From NCBI RefSeq assembly GCF_022436675.1, contig NZ_JAKUJZ010000009.1, forward strand, positions 62,001-126,000: 64,000 nucleotides of DNA, given 5' to 3'. Within the stretch, counting starts at the first letter, position 1. Every line of letters begins with the position of its first letter. Source of the DNA: Rheinheimera hassiensis. Its GTDB lineage: Bacteria; Pseudomonadota; Gammaproteobacteria; Enterobacterales; Alteromonadaceae. Of the stretch, positions 45,446 to 53,824 are shown piece by piece. The notes under the pieces were generated by a model. That model saw only the letters and a program-made list of their open reading frames with translations, was not told the origin of the DNA and did not search any database. The position numbers were made by a program, and so were the translations under genes.

Positions 45446-45587
45446 CAGAGCACCAGCTTGCTTCTATATTTACACTATTTAAGCATTGTTCATGTTTTTT
45501 TCCATAAATATCCCCATTTTATACAGCTTTTTGCTGAATATTTACTATATCAATAGTGGGACGGAAAACATTGGATGTGAGCTGAGT

Positions 45588-47705
45588 ATGATTGCTGAGT
45601 CAAAGCAAAGAGTTCTTATAGTAGATGATCAGGTTGTTAATATTTCATTATTAACTGAGATTTTGCATGGGGTTGCTGATATTTATTTCTCTCAAAACGG
45701 CACCGAGGCACTTGAGCTGGCTGCAGAAATATTACCTGATCTTATTCTGTTAGATATTGAGATGCCTGCCATGAATGGCTTTGCTGTATGCCAGCAGCTA
45801 AAAGCCAACTCAATTACCTGTGATATTCCAGTGATTTTTATTTCTGCACATACCGAAGCGGAGTTTGAGTTTCACTCGTTGACATTTGGAGCGGTAGATT
45901 ACATAGCCCGGCCTTTCAACCGGGATATATGTCGATTGCGAGTGCAAAATCACCTGTTACTGCAGCAGCAAAAAAATGCAATAAGCATCAGTAATGCAGC
46001 CTTGTATGAAGAAAAACAGCGTCTTTTAGTTACGTTAGAATCCATTGGCGATGCCGTAATTGCGACTGATATCAATGGCAGTATTACGTTTATGAATCCG
46101 ATAGCTGAATCGATGACCGGGTGGCGTTTAGCAGAAGCAGTGGGTAAACACATCGACATTGTAATGCGATTGAGGGATGCCGGAGATCATAAGCCCAGCA
46201 GTAACCCGTTGCTTATTGCCTTAAAAGATCAACGCAGGGTTGCGATGGCACTTAATTGTGAATTGGTGTCTCGTGATGGGAGCACCTCGGTAGCGGTAGA
46301 AGATTCTGCTGCACCAATTTTTGATCACAGCAGCAAAGTAATTGGTGGAATCATTGTATTTCATGATGTTAGTGAAGCAAGGGCTTTGGCGCTGAAAATG
46401 AGCTATCTGGCTAACCATGACCAACTTACCGGGTTGCCTAACCGGGTGCTATTGCATGACCGTATTCATCAGGCATGCCATATTGCTGGTATAGCCGGCT
46501 ACAAAGTGGCGCTGCTCATTATAGATATTGATTCGTTTAAATTTATTAATGATTCGCTAGGTCACAAAGCTGGCGATGAGCTCATTCGGTTGCTGGCTGC
46601 ACGGATAGATTCTATTTTAGACCCGGAGCAAACGCTGGCCAGAGTTGGCGGCGATGAGTTTGTTGTGATTTACCCTGACATCGTACACCTTGAGCTGTTA
46701 AGCATTTTTGCTAAACGCCTTACTCAATTAATGGAAAAACCTTTTACCTTACAAGATAAAAACTATTCATTATCCATTAGCGTTGGTATCAGCTTGTTTC
46801 CTACTGATGCAGTTTCAGAAGAAGATCTAATGCGTCATGCCGATGTCGCTTTACATAAAGCGAAACAGGAAGGGCGCAACAGGTTTTGCTTCTTTTCTGA
46901 TGAGCTGGGCGAGCGTATGTTATTGCGCCATCAACAAGAGCAGGCGCTGGGTGATGCTATTAAGAACCATTGTATTGAGGTACTGTTTCAGCCGAAAGTG
47001 TTATTGCTAAGCGGCGAGGTTATTGGCGCTGAAGCACTTGTGCGGATCAGGGCGGCAGATGGCAGCCTGATTAGCCCGGCCAATTTTATTCCTTTAGCTG
47101 AAGAAACAGGTTTAATAGTGCCGTTGGGTGAGCAAGTGCTAATAAAGGCCTGTTATCAAACGGCCAAATGGCTCGCTCAGGGCATACGTATAGTTGTGTC
47201 GGTCAATGTTGCTGCTGCTCAGTTTTCTGACCCGGCATTTTTACCGCTTGTCAGACAAACTCTGGCTCAGTCCCGGCTGCCACCGGAGCTGCTGGAGTTG
47301 GAATTAACAGAAACAGCATTGATTGGTGATCCGCTGCTTACAGCTGAAATATTGGAAAAGTGCAGGAAATTAGGCATAAAAGTAGCGATAGATGACTTTG
47401 GTACAGGCTATTCCAGTTTGGGGTATTTAAAGAAATTTAAAGTGGATGTTCTGAAAATAGATATGTCGTTTGTCAAAGATATGCTGATAGATAAAAGTGA
47501 TGAGCAGATAGTTAAAACCATTATTTCGTTGGGGCAGTCGATGAACATTATGTTGGTGGCCGAAGGCATAGAAACAGAAGCACACCGTGACAAATTATTG
47601 CAGTTAGGCTGTGAGTGTGGGCAGGGTTATTATTTCAGTAAACCCCTGCCCACAGACGATTTCATGCAATATCTGGAGAATTCAGGTACTACAAGTAAGA
47701 CATAA
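45588..47705 (+). CDS. Response regulator with PAS, GGDEF and EAL domains
   Basis: This protein of about 705 residues starts at ATG 45588; an open frame back to 45486 is AT-rich promoter-like sequence. REC (about 8-125) has VDDQ, phosphoacceptor Asp in LLDIEMPAMNG and Lys replaced by Arg in IARPF. PAS covers about 145-265, and GGDEF about 275-435 with GGDEF intact but no RxxD inhibitory site. EAL (about 450-700) has EALVRIR, ELELTETALI, IDDFGTGYSSLGYLKKF and KIDMSFVKDM, so phosphodiesterase activity is likely. It is probably the antagonist of the divergent REC-GGDEF cyclase. The missing receiver Lys suggests altered signalling. Its last 17 bases overlap the convergent cydZ-like gene. Confidence 0.9.
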   Translation: MIAESKQRVLIVDDQVVNISLLTEILHGVADIYFSQNGTEALELAAEILPDLILLDIEMPAMNGFAVCQQLKANSITCDIPVIFISAHTEAEFEFHSLTFGAVDYIARPFNRDICRLRVQNHLLLQQQKNAISISNAALYEEKQRLLVTLESIGDAVIATDINGSITFMNPIAESMTGWRLAEAVGKHIDIVMRLRDAGDHKPSSNPLLIALKDQRRVAMALNCELVSRDGSTSVAVEDSAAPIFDHSSKVIGGIIVFHDVSEARALALKMSYLANHDQLTGLPNRVLLHDRIHQACHIAGIAGYKVALLIIDIDSFKFINDSLGHKAGDELIRLLAARIDSILDPEQTLARVGGDEFVVIYPDIVHLELLSIFAKRLTQLMEKPFTLQDKNYSLSISVGISLFPTDAVSEEDLMRHADVALHKAKQEGRNRFCFFSDELGERMLLRHQQEQALGDAIKNHCIEVLFQPKVLLLSGEVIGAEALVRIRAADGSLISPANFIPLAEETGLIVPLGEQVLIKACYQTAKWLAQGIRIVVSVNVAAAQFSDPAFLPLVRQTLAQSRLPPELLELELTETALIGDPLLTAEILEKCRKLGIKVAIDDFGTGYSSLGYLKKFKVDVLKIDMSFVKDMLIDKSDEQIVKTIISLGQSMNIMLVAEGIETEAHRDKLLQLGCECGQGYYFSKPLPTDDFMQYLENSGTTSKT

Positions 47706-47820
47706 AAAGCTTAAGCAATGTAGCAATAACGGTGAGGCAGCCTAACCCCAACAGATAAAGTAATATAAACCATACTGTTTTGGGCAATGGCTTGTCACCA
47801 TGCAGTGAAAATTTAACCAT
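47689..47820 (-). CDS. Small bd-oxidase subunit, DUF2474/CydZ-like
   Basis: This 43-residue single-pass membrane protein has a short polar N-terminus (KFSLHGDKPLPK) and one helix (VWFILLYLLGLGCLTVIATLLKLF, given here as about residues 16-39). Its ATG overlaps the cydB stop by one base (TAATG). Position, size and topology match the DUF2474 proteins that follow CIO-type oxidase genes and are counterparts of E. coli CydX, which stabilises the haem site. A longer frame to 47874 lies inside cydB and is rejected. Its stop overlaps the end of the convergent EAL gene by 17 bases. Confidence 0.85.
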   Translation of the reverse strand: MVKFSLHGDKPLPKTVWFILLYLLGLGCLTVIATLLKLFMSYL

Positions 47821-48863
47821 TAGTATCCCTCCTCGTAGTCTTCCACCTTGCCGCGAAAGATATGATAACCCCATAAGGTATATGCCAGGATCAGCGGTAA
47901 AAAAATCAGTATGCCCGGCAACATAAAGCTCAGGCTGGAGTCAGGGGCGGCTGCAGCATAAAAGCTGATTTGGTGCGGCAGTAAATAAGGGAATAATCCG
48001 GCAACCAAACCGGCAAACGCCAGCAAAAACAAACTTGCCGCCAGCCAGAACGGACGGCTTTCATGGCGGATGCTGATTTCTGCTTCAGCAGCAAACTGCC
48101 GCTGTACCCGGCCTAAATCACGGTATAGCAGCCTGGCCGCCAGTATTGCCATCAGTGGCAGTAACATTAATATCAGGCTGTGGGCGCCGCCAAACCAACG
48201 CTCGCGGATCTCCGGTTGCTGGTACAGCGTAAATAAACTGACCAGTAGCATCGCCAGCATGACAAATAACAGCAGACGCTGGCCATAGCGCGCTGCTTTT
48301 TGCTGAATATCACCGCGGCTCTTCATCGTCAGGTAGGTGCAGCCCAGTAAGGCATAGCCGGCCATAACGGCTAAGCCGGTAAACAGGCTAAACGGTGTCA
48401 GCCATTGCAGGCTGGATGACGCGACGCTGTCTGCGTCGACGCCTTGCACCAATACACCCAGCATCAGGCCCTGACAAAATGCTGCCAGGCTGGAACCTAT
48501 GGCAAAAGCGCGGTTCCACCACACTTTAGAGGTATGAGATTTAAAGCGGTATTCAAACGCCACGCCGCGAAAAATCAGGCCAATTAACATCAGCATAATC
48601 GGCAGATACAATAACGAGGCAATACTGGCATAAGCCAGCGGAAAGGCGCCAAACAGGATCACACCGCCAAACACCAGCCAGGTTTCGTTGCCATCCCATA
48701 CATGCGAAATAGAACGCATTAAATGATCGTGTTCGGCATCGGTGTTAAACCACGGATACAAAATGCCAATACCCAAATCAAAGCCATCCAGCAGCACGTA
48801 CATTAAAATGGCAAAACCCAGCAGCAGGAAGTAAAACAACGGTAAACCCATTTGCAGTTCCAT
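47820..48863 (-). CDS. cydB: Cytochrome bd-type (CIO) oxidase subunit II
   Basis: This 347-residue inner-membrane protein has about nine transmembrane helices. It opens with the family segment FAILMYVLLDGFDLGIGILYPW and has DGNETWLVFGGVILFGAFP in the second helix pair. It pairs with subunit I to form the quinol oxidase that reduces O2 to water without pumping protons. It could equally be called cioB, because subunit I has the short Q-loop of cyanide-insensitive oxidases. Its ATG overlaps the cydA stop and its stop overlaps the small-subunit ATG, so three genes are translationally coupled. Confidence 0.93.
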   Translation of the reverse strand: MELQMGLPLFYFLLLGFAILMYVLLDGFDLGIGILYPWFNTDAEHDHLMRSISHVWDGNETWLVFGGVILFGAFPLAYASIASLLYLPIMLMLIGLIFRGVAFEYRFKSHTSKVWWNRAFAIGSSLAAFCQGLMLGVLVQGVDADSVASSSLQWLTPFSLFTGLAVMAGYALLGCTYLTMKSRGDIQQKAARYGQRLLLFVMLAMLLVSLFTLYQQPEIRERWFGGAHSLILMLLPLMAILAARLLYRDLGRVQRQFAAEAEISIRHESRPFWLAASLFLLAFAGLVAGLFPYLLPHQISFYAAAAPDSSLSFMLPGILIFLPLILAYTLWGYHIFRGKVEDYEEGY

Positions 48864-50269
48864 TAGTGTTGCTCCTGTTCCGGTTTTATTTGTTTTGCCA
48901 GCGCTACGGCGTAGCCTGACGCTTTTACACCAATCAACTGCTGTGACAGCTTTTCCAGTGGCGGCGGCCCTTTGCGGATAAGCTTGCGCATAAAGTACAG
49001 GTAAACGCCAAACAGCAGGCTGTATGTCAGGACAAACAAGGTTAGTGAAAACAGCACCCGTTCGGCCGGCAGGGGCGACACCACATCAATGGTGCGCACC
49101 AGGCCATATACCAGCCAGGGTTGGCGGCCTACTTCTACTACATACCAGCCAGCCAGCACGGCGAGAATGCCACTGGGGGCCAGATAACTACAGGCGGTTA
49201 AAAACCAGCGGCTTTGGTATAAGCTGCCGCGCCAACGTAAAAAAGCACCGGTAAATGCGACTAAAATCATCAGCACGCCAATACCGACCATTATGCGGAA
49301 CGAGAAAAACACCACCGCAACGTTTGGCCGTTCGTCTGCCGGTACAGCTTTTAAGCCCATCAGCTCACCGTCGGGATCGTGGGTTAAAATCAGGCTGGCC
49401 AGTTTGGGAATACCAATTTCAAAATGGTTTTTTTCAGCCACTCTGTCAGGAATAGCGAATAACAATAGCGGTGCACCGGCTTCACGTTCGGCCCAAATAC
49501 CTTCCATTGCGGCCAGTTTTACCGGCTGATGCTCTTTTACATTCAGGCCGTGCAAGTCGCCTACATAAGCCTGTAGCGGCGTTAAAATCAGCGCCAGCCA
49601 CAGCGTCATTGACAGGCCTTTGCGAGCCATGTTTTTATGCTCGCTGTGCCGCAGTTGCCATGCGCTGGTGGCTAGCACCACAAAGGTGCCGGTAATAAAG
49701 GCGGCCAGCAACATATGTGCTAAGCGGTAAGGCATTGATGGGTTAAAGACCACCTGCCACCAGCTTTGTACCTGAAATACGCCATCAACAATAATGTGGC
49801 CTGCCGGTGTGTGCATCCACGAATTGGCTGCAATGATCCAGAAAGCAGAAATCCAGGTACCTACCGCTACCACTACGGTAGCCATAAAATGCAGTTTAGG
49901 CCCGACACGTTGCCAGCCAAACAGCATAATGCCCAAAAAGCCTGCTTCAAGGAAAAACGCGGTCAGTACCTCGTAAGCCATTAGTGGCCCCAATACTGCA
50001 CCGGTAATGCGGGAAAACTCAGAAAAGTTAGTGCCAAACTCATACGACAGCACTATGCCCGACACCACACCCATACCAAAGGTAATGGCAAAAGGTTTGA
50101 TCCAGAATTTAGCCAGTTGCAAATATACCGGGTTGCCGGTTTTCAGCCATAAGCCTTCCCAGATAGCAATCAGTGTTGCCAGGCCGATGGTAATAGACGG
50201 AAAAATAATATGAAAGCTAACGGTAAAAGCAAACTGCAGACGGGATAGCAGTGCAGCATCCAGTTCCAT
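48863..50269 (-). CDS. cydA: Cytochrome bd-type (CIO) oxidase subunit I
   Basis: This 468-residue quinol-oxidising subunit carries the haems. It has His20 in FTVSFHIIFPSITIGLA (equivalent to E. coli His19), further helices with a His in the segment before NMARKG, the axial Met region FRIMVGIGVL, and the conserved VEVGRQPWLVYGLVRT. The Q-loop (AAMEGIWAEREAGAPLL onward) is short: 468 residues against 522 in E. coli CydA, as in CIO-type enzymes (CioA), which tolerate cyanide. GGAG precedes ATG 50269. It is preceded by a 34-codon ORF and a candidate sigma-54 promoter. Confidence 0.94.
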   Translation of the reverse strand: MELDAALLSRLQFAFTVSFHIIFPSITIGLATLIAIWEGLWLKTGNPVYLQLAKFWIKPFAITFGMGVVSGIVLSYEFGTNFSEFSRITGAVLGPLMAYEVLTAFFLEAGFLGIMLFGWQRVGPKLHFMATVVVAVGTWISAFWIIAANSWMHTPAGHIIVDGVFQVQSWWQVVFNPSMPYRLAHMLLAAFITGTFVVLATSAWQLRHSEHKNMARKGLSMTLWLALILTPLQAYVGDLHGLNVKEHQPVKLAAMEGIWAEREAGAPLLLFAIPDRVAEKNHFEIGIPKLASLILTHDPDGELMGLKAVPADERPNVAVVFFSFRIMVGIGVLMILVAFTGAFLRWRGSLYQSRWFLTACSYLAPSGILAVLAGWYVVEVGRQPWLVYGLVRTIDVVSPLPAERVLFSLTLFVLTYSLLFGVYLYFMRKLIRKGPPPLEKLSQQLIGVKASGYAVALAKQIKPEQEQH

Positions 50270-50270
50270 A

Positions 50271-50375
50271 TTAATGTCTCCGTAGCTGCAAATAGCGGTA
50301 TAAAGCAGGCGCTAAGGCTACTGCCACCATCAGGCTTAGGGCCAGAACTTCAGTGATTAATAAACTACTATTCAT
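50271..50375 (-). CDS. 34-residue single-pass membrane peptide upstream of cydA
   Basis: A short frame reads MNSSLLITEVLALSLMVAVA and ends with a basic tail LYRYLQLRRH. This is one hydrophobic helix (about 5-25) with an outside-to-inside charge pattern. AAGAGAG lies about 8 bases before the ATG at 50375, and the stop falls 1 base before the cydA ATG, so translation would be coupled. It lies downstream of the predicted -24/-12 promoter and so would be in the oxidase mRNA. It could be an extra small oxidase subunit or a leader peptide. No family is recognised. Confidence 0.5.
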   Translation of the reverse strand: MNSSLLITEVLALSLMVAVALAPALYRYLQLRRH

Positions 50376-50424
50376 AACTTACTCTCTTAATGCGAAATCT
50401 GTTCAGTTTGTATATAGCGAGAAT

Positions 50425-50440
50425 TGCAAGATGCTTACCA
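50425..50440 (-). promoter_or_regulatory. Candidate sigma-54 (-24/-12) promoter of the bd oxidase operon
   Basis: The minus strand reads TGGTAAGCATCTTGCA against the consensus TGGCACGNNNNTTGCW. The invariant GG and GC are present with the exact 10-base spacing, and TTGC is perfect. Transcription would start near 50414, about 40 bases before the 34-codon ORF. The divergent gene at 52425 encodes a sigma-54 activator. Confidence 0.55.
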
Positions 50441-50464
50441 CTTTGTAAGTATACTTATTAGTTT

Positions 50465-50478
50465 ATGATTTATATCAA
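50465..50478. promoter_or_regulatory. FNR/Anr-like box
   Basis: ATGAT-TTAT-ATCAA matches the FNR consensus TTGAT-N4-ATCAA in 9 of 10 positions. It lies 25 bases upstream of the -24 element of the oxidase promoter. In Pseudomonas aeruginosa Anr controls cioAB, so oxygen control here is plausible. Confidence 0.5.
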
Positions 50479-50502
50479 TTTTTATATTTTCCTTGTTTGA
50501 TG

Positions 50503-50554
50503 TGTAAACAAGGTTTACGATTTGCGCTCTGAGTTAATGTAAACGAGGTTTACA
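50503..50554. promoter_or_regulatory. Two near-identical palindromes TGTAAAC-NAG-GTTTACR, candidate activator sites
   Basis: GTAAAC-AAG-GTTTAC (50504-50518) and GTAAAC-GAG-GTTTAC (50539-50553) are perfect 6-3-6 palindromes differing by one base in the spacer, with centres 35 bp apart. They lie 64-114 bp upstream of the oxidase -24 element, a usual place for sigma-54 activator sites. The second ends one base before the kinase GTG and contains its Shine-Dalgarno-like AGG, so binding could also repress the kinase operon. Confidence 0.6.
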
Positions 50555-52432
50555 GTGCCACTGTACTTAGTATTTGAAATAAGCATGCTGCTAACCAGTT
50601 GCTGCGCGGTGCTACTGGCTGGCTGGTTGCTGTGGCAGGGCCAGCGCCAAACGGGTATGCCGGCCTTGGCCGGTTTTGCCGCTATGATGGCACTGTGGTG
50701 CGCAGGCCATATCGCAATTTTGCATCAGTTGCCGCAGTTGGGAATTGTTTTGGTACTGGCAAACCCGCTGATGCCGATGTGTTTTTTGCACTTTGCACTG
50801 CAGTTTGTTGCAGCTGGCCGGCCATTATCGTCACGGTTGCAGACCTTGCAACGGCAGATACCGTTACTATATGGTTTCACTTTTGTGCTAATAGCGCTGA
50901 GTTGGCAGTTTAATGGTGGCAAAATCATTGCTACTACCGGTTTTAGTGCTTTTTTTGCTTTTCAGGGGGTGGGTTGGTTAAACCTGGTGTACACAGTATT
51001 GCTGGGTATTGCTGCCCATGGCGTGTTGTTATTCGGCTGGCGCCATCATTCCGGCAACCGCAGGCGTTCGATCGGCGCCATGTTTATTGCCGGTGGCTGG
51101 GGCTTGCTGCTGGCTACCAGTTTTATTTTCCCGTCTCTTGGCCTGAACTGGTATCCGTATCCGATGCTGTTGTTACCCAGCTATCTGTTATTGCTGGTAT
51201 ATGGGGTAGTGCGGTATCAGGTACTGGCGATTAATGCCTTTGCCAATAAAGCGCTGCTGTGGTTTTGCATGCTGTTGGTGGTGTTGGCGCTGATGGCGCT
51301 GGTTAGTGCCATGCTGGGGCAGTTTGGTATGCAGGCGTTGTCGGCGGTTCCGGCATTACAGCTTTGGTTGTATTCAGCTTTACTGCTGTTACTGTCTGCA
51401 GCCTGTTACCAGCCGGTAGCCGCGCTGGCCAGGCGATTGATATACCCGGGCGTTACCTTAAATGAAGCTTTACTTGAGCGCTGGCGTTTGCAGTTGCAGC
51501 AAACCGAAAGCTGGACTGAACTGGCTGCCCTTGGCAGCAAGTTGTTGTCACAACAGTTACGTATGCGGGTTGCCGTGCATTTGCCACAAACTCAGGCAGA
51601 GGCGGCACAGCTGCAAATTCACTGCCAGCGCGGGGCCGAAGGCTGGCATTATGAGCTTAAAGGCTGGGATGATGTTACGCCGGGTTACCGGCTGCAGGGC
51701 GAGGTGTTTGCAGCTTTATTGCTAAGCAGCTGCCGTATTCTGGAGCAGTCATTAAAACTGGCTGAGGCCGAGCGTAAAAGGCTGGATCAGCAGCATCTGG
51801 TTGAGCTTGGCGCATTGTCGGCCGCGATGGCGCATGAGCTGAGAAACCCACTGAATATTATTGCCATGGCAGCAGCCAGCACGGCAGATGAAACCCGTCA
51901 GCATATTCAGCAACAGTTAAAGCGCGCCGACCGGCTGATTGCCGATTTACTGAGTTATTCCGGCCAGTTGCAGTTGCAATTAACCACAGTGCCACTTAAT
52001 GCTCTGCTGCAAAGCTTAGTGCAGCAACACAACTGGCAAGGGGTAAGCTGCCAGTTGGAGGTGGATGAACAACTGCTTATCACCGCTGACGTATACCGTT
52101 TGCAGCAGGTAATCGTAAACCTGCTGGATAATGCGCTGGCATTTTGCCGTAACCAGAGCGGCGCCATTATTAAACTGCAGGCGCAGCAACAGGGCACGCA
52201 GTTGCTGCTGTATGTACACAATAATGGCCCGGCTATTGCCAGCGAGCAGCATAGCAGCCTGTTTCAACCTTTTGTTAGCAAACGTGCCGGTGGCAGTGGC
52301 CTGGGGCTGGCGATAGTGCGGCGTATTATGCAGGCTCACGGTGGTGAGATTAACCACCGCACCGATCTGGGCTGGCCGGTCAGCTTTGAATTACGCTTTA
52401 ATTTAAATACAGAAGACAGCAAAAATGAATAA
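50555..52432 (+). CDS. Polytopic membrane sensor histidine kinase
   Basis: This 625-residue kinase starts at GTG 50555, with GAGG within the adjacent palindrome as ribosome binding site; an ATG ten codons later is an alternative. About eight hydrophobic helices fill residues 1-290, followed by a GAF-like region (about 300-400). HisKA has His427 in AMAHELRNPLNII, and the ATPase domain has an N-box (VIVNLLDNALAFC), a weakened G1 (NNGPAI) and a good G2 (GSGLGLAIVRRIM). It resembles NtrB/PrsK-type kinases. It overlaps the NtrC-type regulator gene by 8 bases and is divergent from the bd oxidase operon. It may sense quinone, redox or respiratory state in the membrane; this is inferred from context only. 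Confidence 0.88.
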   Translation: MPLYLVFEISMLLTSCCAVLLAGWLLWQGQRQTGMPALAGFAAMMALWCAGHIAILHQLPQLGIVLVLANPLMPMCFLHFALQFVAAGRPLSSRLQTLQRQIPLLYGFTFVLIALSWQFNGGKIIATTGFSAFFAFQGVGWLNLVYTVLLGIAAHGVLLFGWRHHSGNRRRSIGAMFIAGGWGLLLATSFIFPSLGLNWYPYPMLLLPSYLLLLVYGVVRYQVLAINAFANKALLWFCMLLVVLALMALVSAMLGQFGMQALSAVPALQLWLYSALLLLLSAACYQPVAALARRLIYPGVTLNEALLERWRLQLQQTESWTELAALGSKLLSQQLRMRVAVHLPQTQAEAAQLQIHCQRGAEGWHYELKGWDDVTPGYRLQGEVFAALLLSSCRILEQSLKLAEAERKRLDQQHLVELGALSAAMAHELRNPLNIIAMAAASTADETRQHIQQQLKRADRLIADLLSYSGQLQLQLTTVPLNALLQSLVQQHNWQGVSCQLEVDEQLLITADVYRLQQVIVNLLDNALAFCRNQSGAIIKLQAQQQGTQLLLYVHNNGPAIASEQHSSLFQPFVSKRAGGSGLGLAIVRRIMQAHGGEINHRTDLGWPVSFELRFNLNTEDSKNE

Positions 52433-53795
52433 AGGCCGTATTTTACTGATTGACGATGAACCGGCATTTCGCCAACTGGCACAAAGCTGGTTGCAAAACA
52501 GCGGTTATCAGGTGGTGACGGCGGCAGATTTAACCGTTGCCCGCCAGCACCTACAGCAATTTGATGCTGACTTAATTTTGCTGGATTTATCATTACCGCC
52601 CGAATTTAACCCGCAACATACACTACAAGCCTTGCCCGAGCTTATTTCAAGGCCGGTTATTATTTTAACCGGCCATGCCGAGCGGCAACTGGCACTGGAT
52701 GCTATAGCGCTGGGTGCCTGGGATTTTATTGCCAAACCTGTCGATCCGGATTTACTGGCCGTGGTAATAAAGCGTGCGCTGGGTAAGCATCAGCTGGAGC
52801 AAGAGCTTAGCCAGCTAAAACAGCAACGTCAGGCCAACACTGCTGTGCAGCGCTTAATTGGCGTATCACCGGCCATGGAGGCTATGCGCACACTGATCCA
52901 GCGTATTGCCCCCACTGATGTGCGGGTACTGGTGACCGGGCCATCCGGTACCGGTAAAGAGGTAGTATCACGCGCACTGCATGAGCTGAGCCGGCGTGCA
53001 GAGCAGGCCTTTGTGTCTGTGCATTGCGGCGCTATTCCGGCCGACTTGCTGGAAAGCGAGCTGTTTGGTTATGTTAAAGGTGCCTTTACCGGTGCCGATA
53101 AAGACCGGCCTGGCCTGCTGAAACTGGCCGATGGTGGCACCTTATTTCTGGATGAAATTGGCGAGATGCCGTTGCCAATGCAGGTTAAGCTATTGCGGGT
53201 ATTGCAGGAAGGCACCTTTTTTCCGGTTGGCGGCCGTGAGCAACAGAAAATTGATTTGCGGCTTATTTCTGCCACCAATGCTAATTTGCCACAACTGGTA
53301 CAAAAAGGGCTGTTTCGCGAAGATTTATATTACCGCATTAAAGGTATTACGCTGGAAACGGTAGCGCTTAGCAGCCGTAGCCAGGACATACCGCTGTTGC
53401 TGCAGTTCTTTCTTGAACAGTTATCCCAGCAGCAAGGCCAACGCTTAAAGCTGGATAATACTGCATTAAGCTGGTTTTTACAGCGCGACTGGCCGGGTAA
53501 TATCCGTGAGCTGAAAAACACGCTGGAAAGCGTAGCTGCGGTGGCTCAGGGTGGAGTTATCAGTATGGCCGATATCAGCTTGCTGCATCCTGAAGCCGGA
53601 ACAGCAGGCACTACACAAGCGGTAACAGAAGAGGGTATACAATTATTAGACCAGGCCGTGCAGCAATTAGAAATACGCATGATTAAACAAGCACTTGAGC
53701 AATCTAACGGTAACAAGAGCCAGGCAGCGCGCCAACTGGGGTTATCCCGGCAGGGGTTACTAAAGAAAATTGACCGCTACCAACTGGCAGATTAA
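52425..53795 (+). CDS. NtrC-family sigma-54-dependent response regulator
   Basis: This 456-residue activator has a receiver domain with Asp10/Asp11, phosphoacceptor Asp54 in LLDLSLPPE, Thr82 and Lys104. The AAA+ domain (about 145-375) has Walker A GPSGTGKE (172-179), the sigma-54 contact loop GAFTGA (219-224) and Walker B GGTLFLDEIG (238-247). A Fis-type helix-turn-helix is at about 425-456 (KSQAARQLGLSRQGLLKKI). All residues needed to work with RpoN are intact. It overlaps the kinase gene by 8 bases. Its probable targets are the palindromes at 50503-50554 and the -24/-12 promoter of the oxidase operon. Confidence 0.93.
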   Translation: MNKGRILLIDDEPAFRQLAQSWLQNSGYQVVTAADLTVARQHLQQFDADLILLDLSLPPEFNPQHTLQALPELISRPVIILTGHAERQLALDAIALGAWDFIAKPVDPDLLAVVIKRALGKHQLEQELSQLKQQRQANTAVQRLIGVSPAMEAMRTLIQRIAPTDVRVLVTGPSGTGKEVVSRALHELSRRAEQAFVSVHCGAIPADLLESELFGYVKGAFTGADKDRPGLLKLADGGTLFLDEIGEMPLPMQVKLLRVLQEGTFFPVGGREQQKIDLRLISATNANLPQLVQKGLFREDLYYRIKGITLETVALSSRSQDIPLLLQFFLEQLSQQQGQRLKLDNTALSWFLQRDWPGNIRELKNTLESVAAVAQGGVISMADISLLHPEAGTAGTTQAVTEEGIQLLDQAVQQLEIRMIKQALEQSNGNKSQAARQLGLSRQGLLKKIDRYQLAD

Positions 53796-53824
53796 GGTAG
53801 GCAGCAAAAACTTGGAGAATACAA

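Noticed and set aside
45486..45587. 34-residue hydrophobic extension of the REC-PAS-GGDEF-EAL protein
   Set aside because: It could pass for a membrane helix, but the DNA is AT-rich intergenic sequence between divergent genes and a receiver-domain protein is normally cytoplasmic; ATG 45588 has a GAG upstream.
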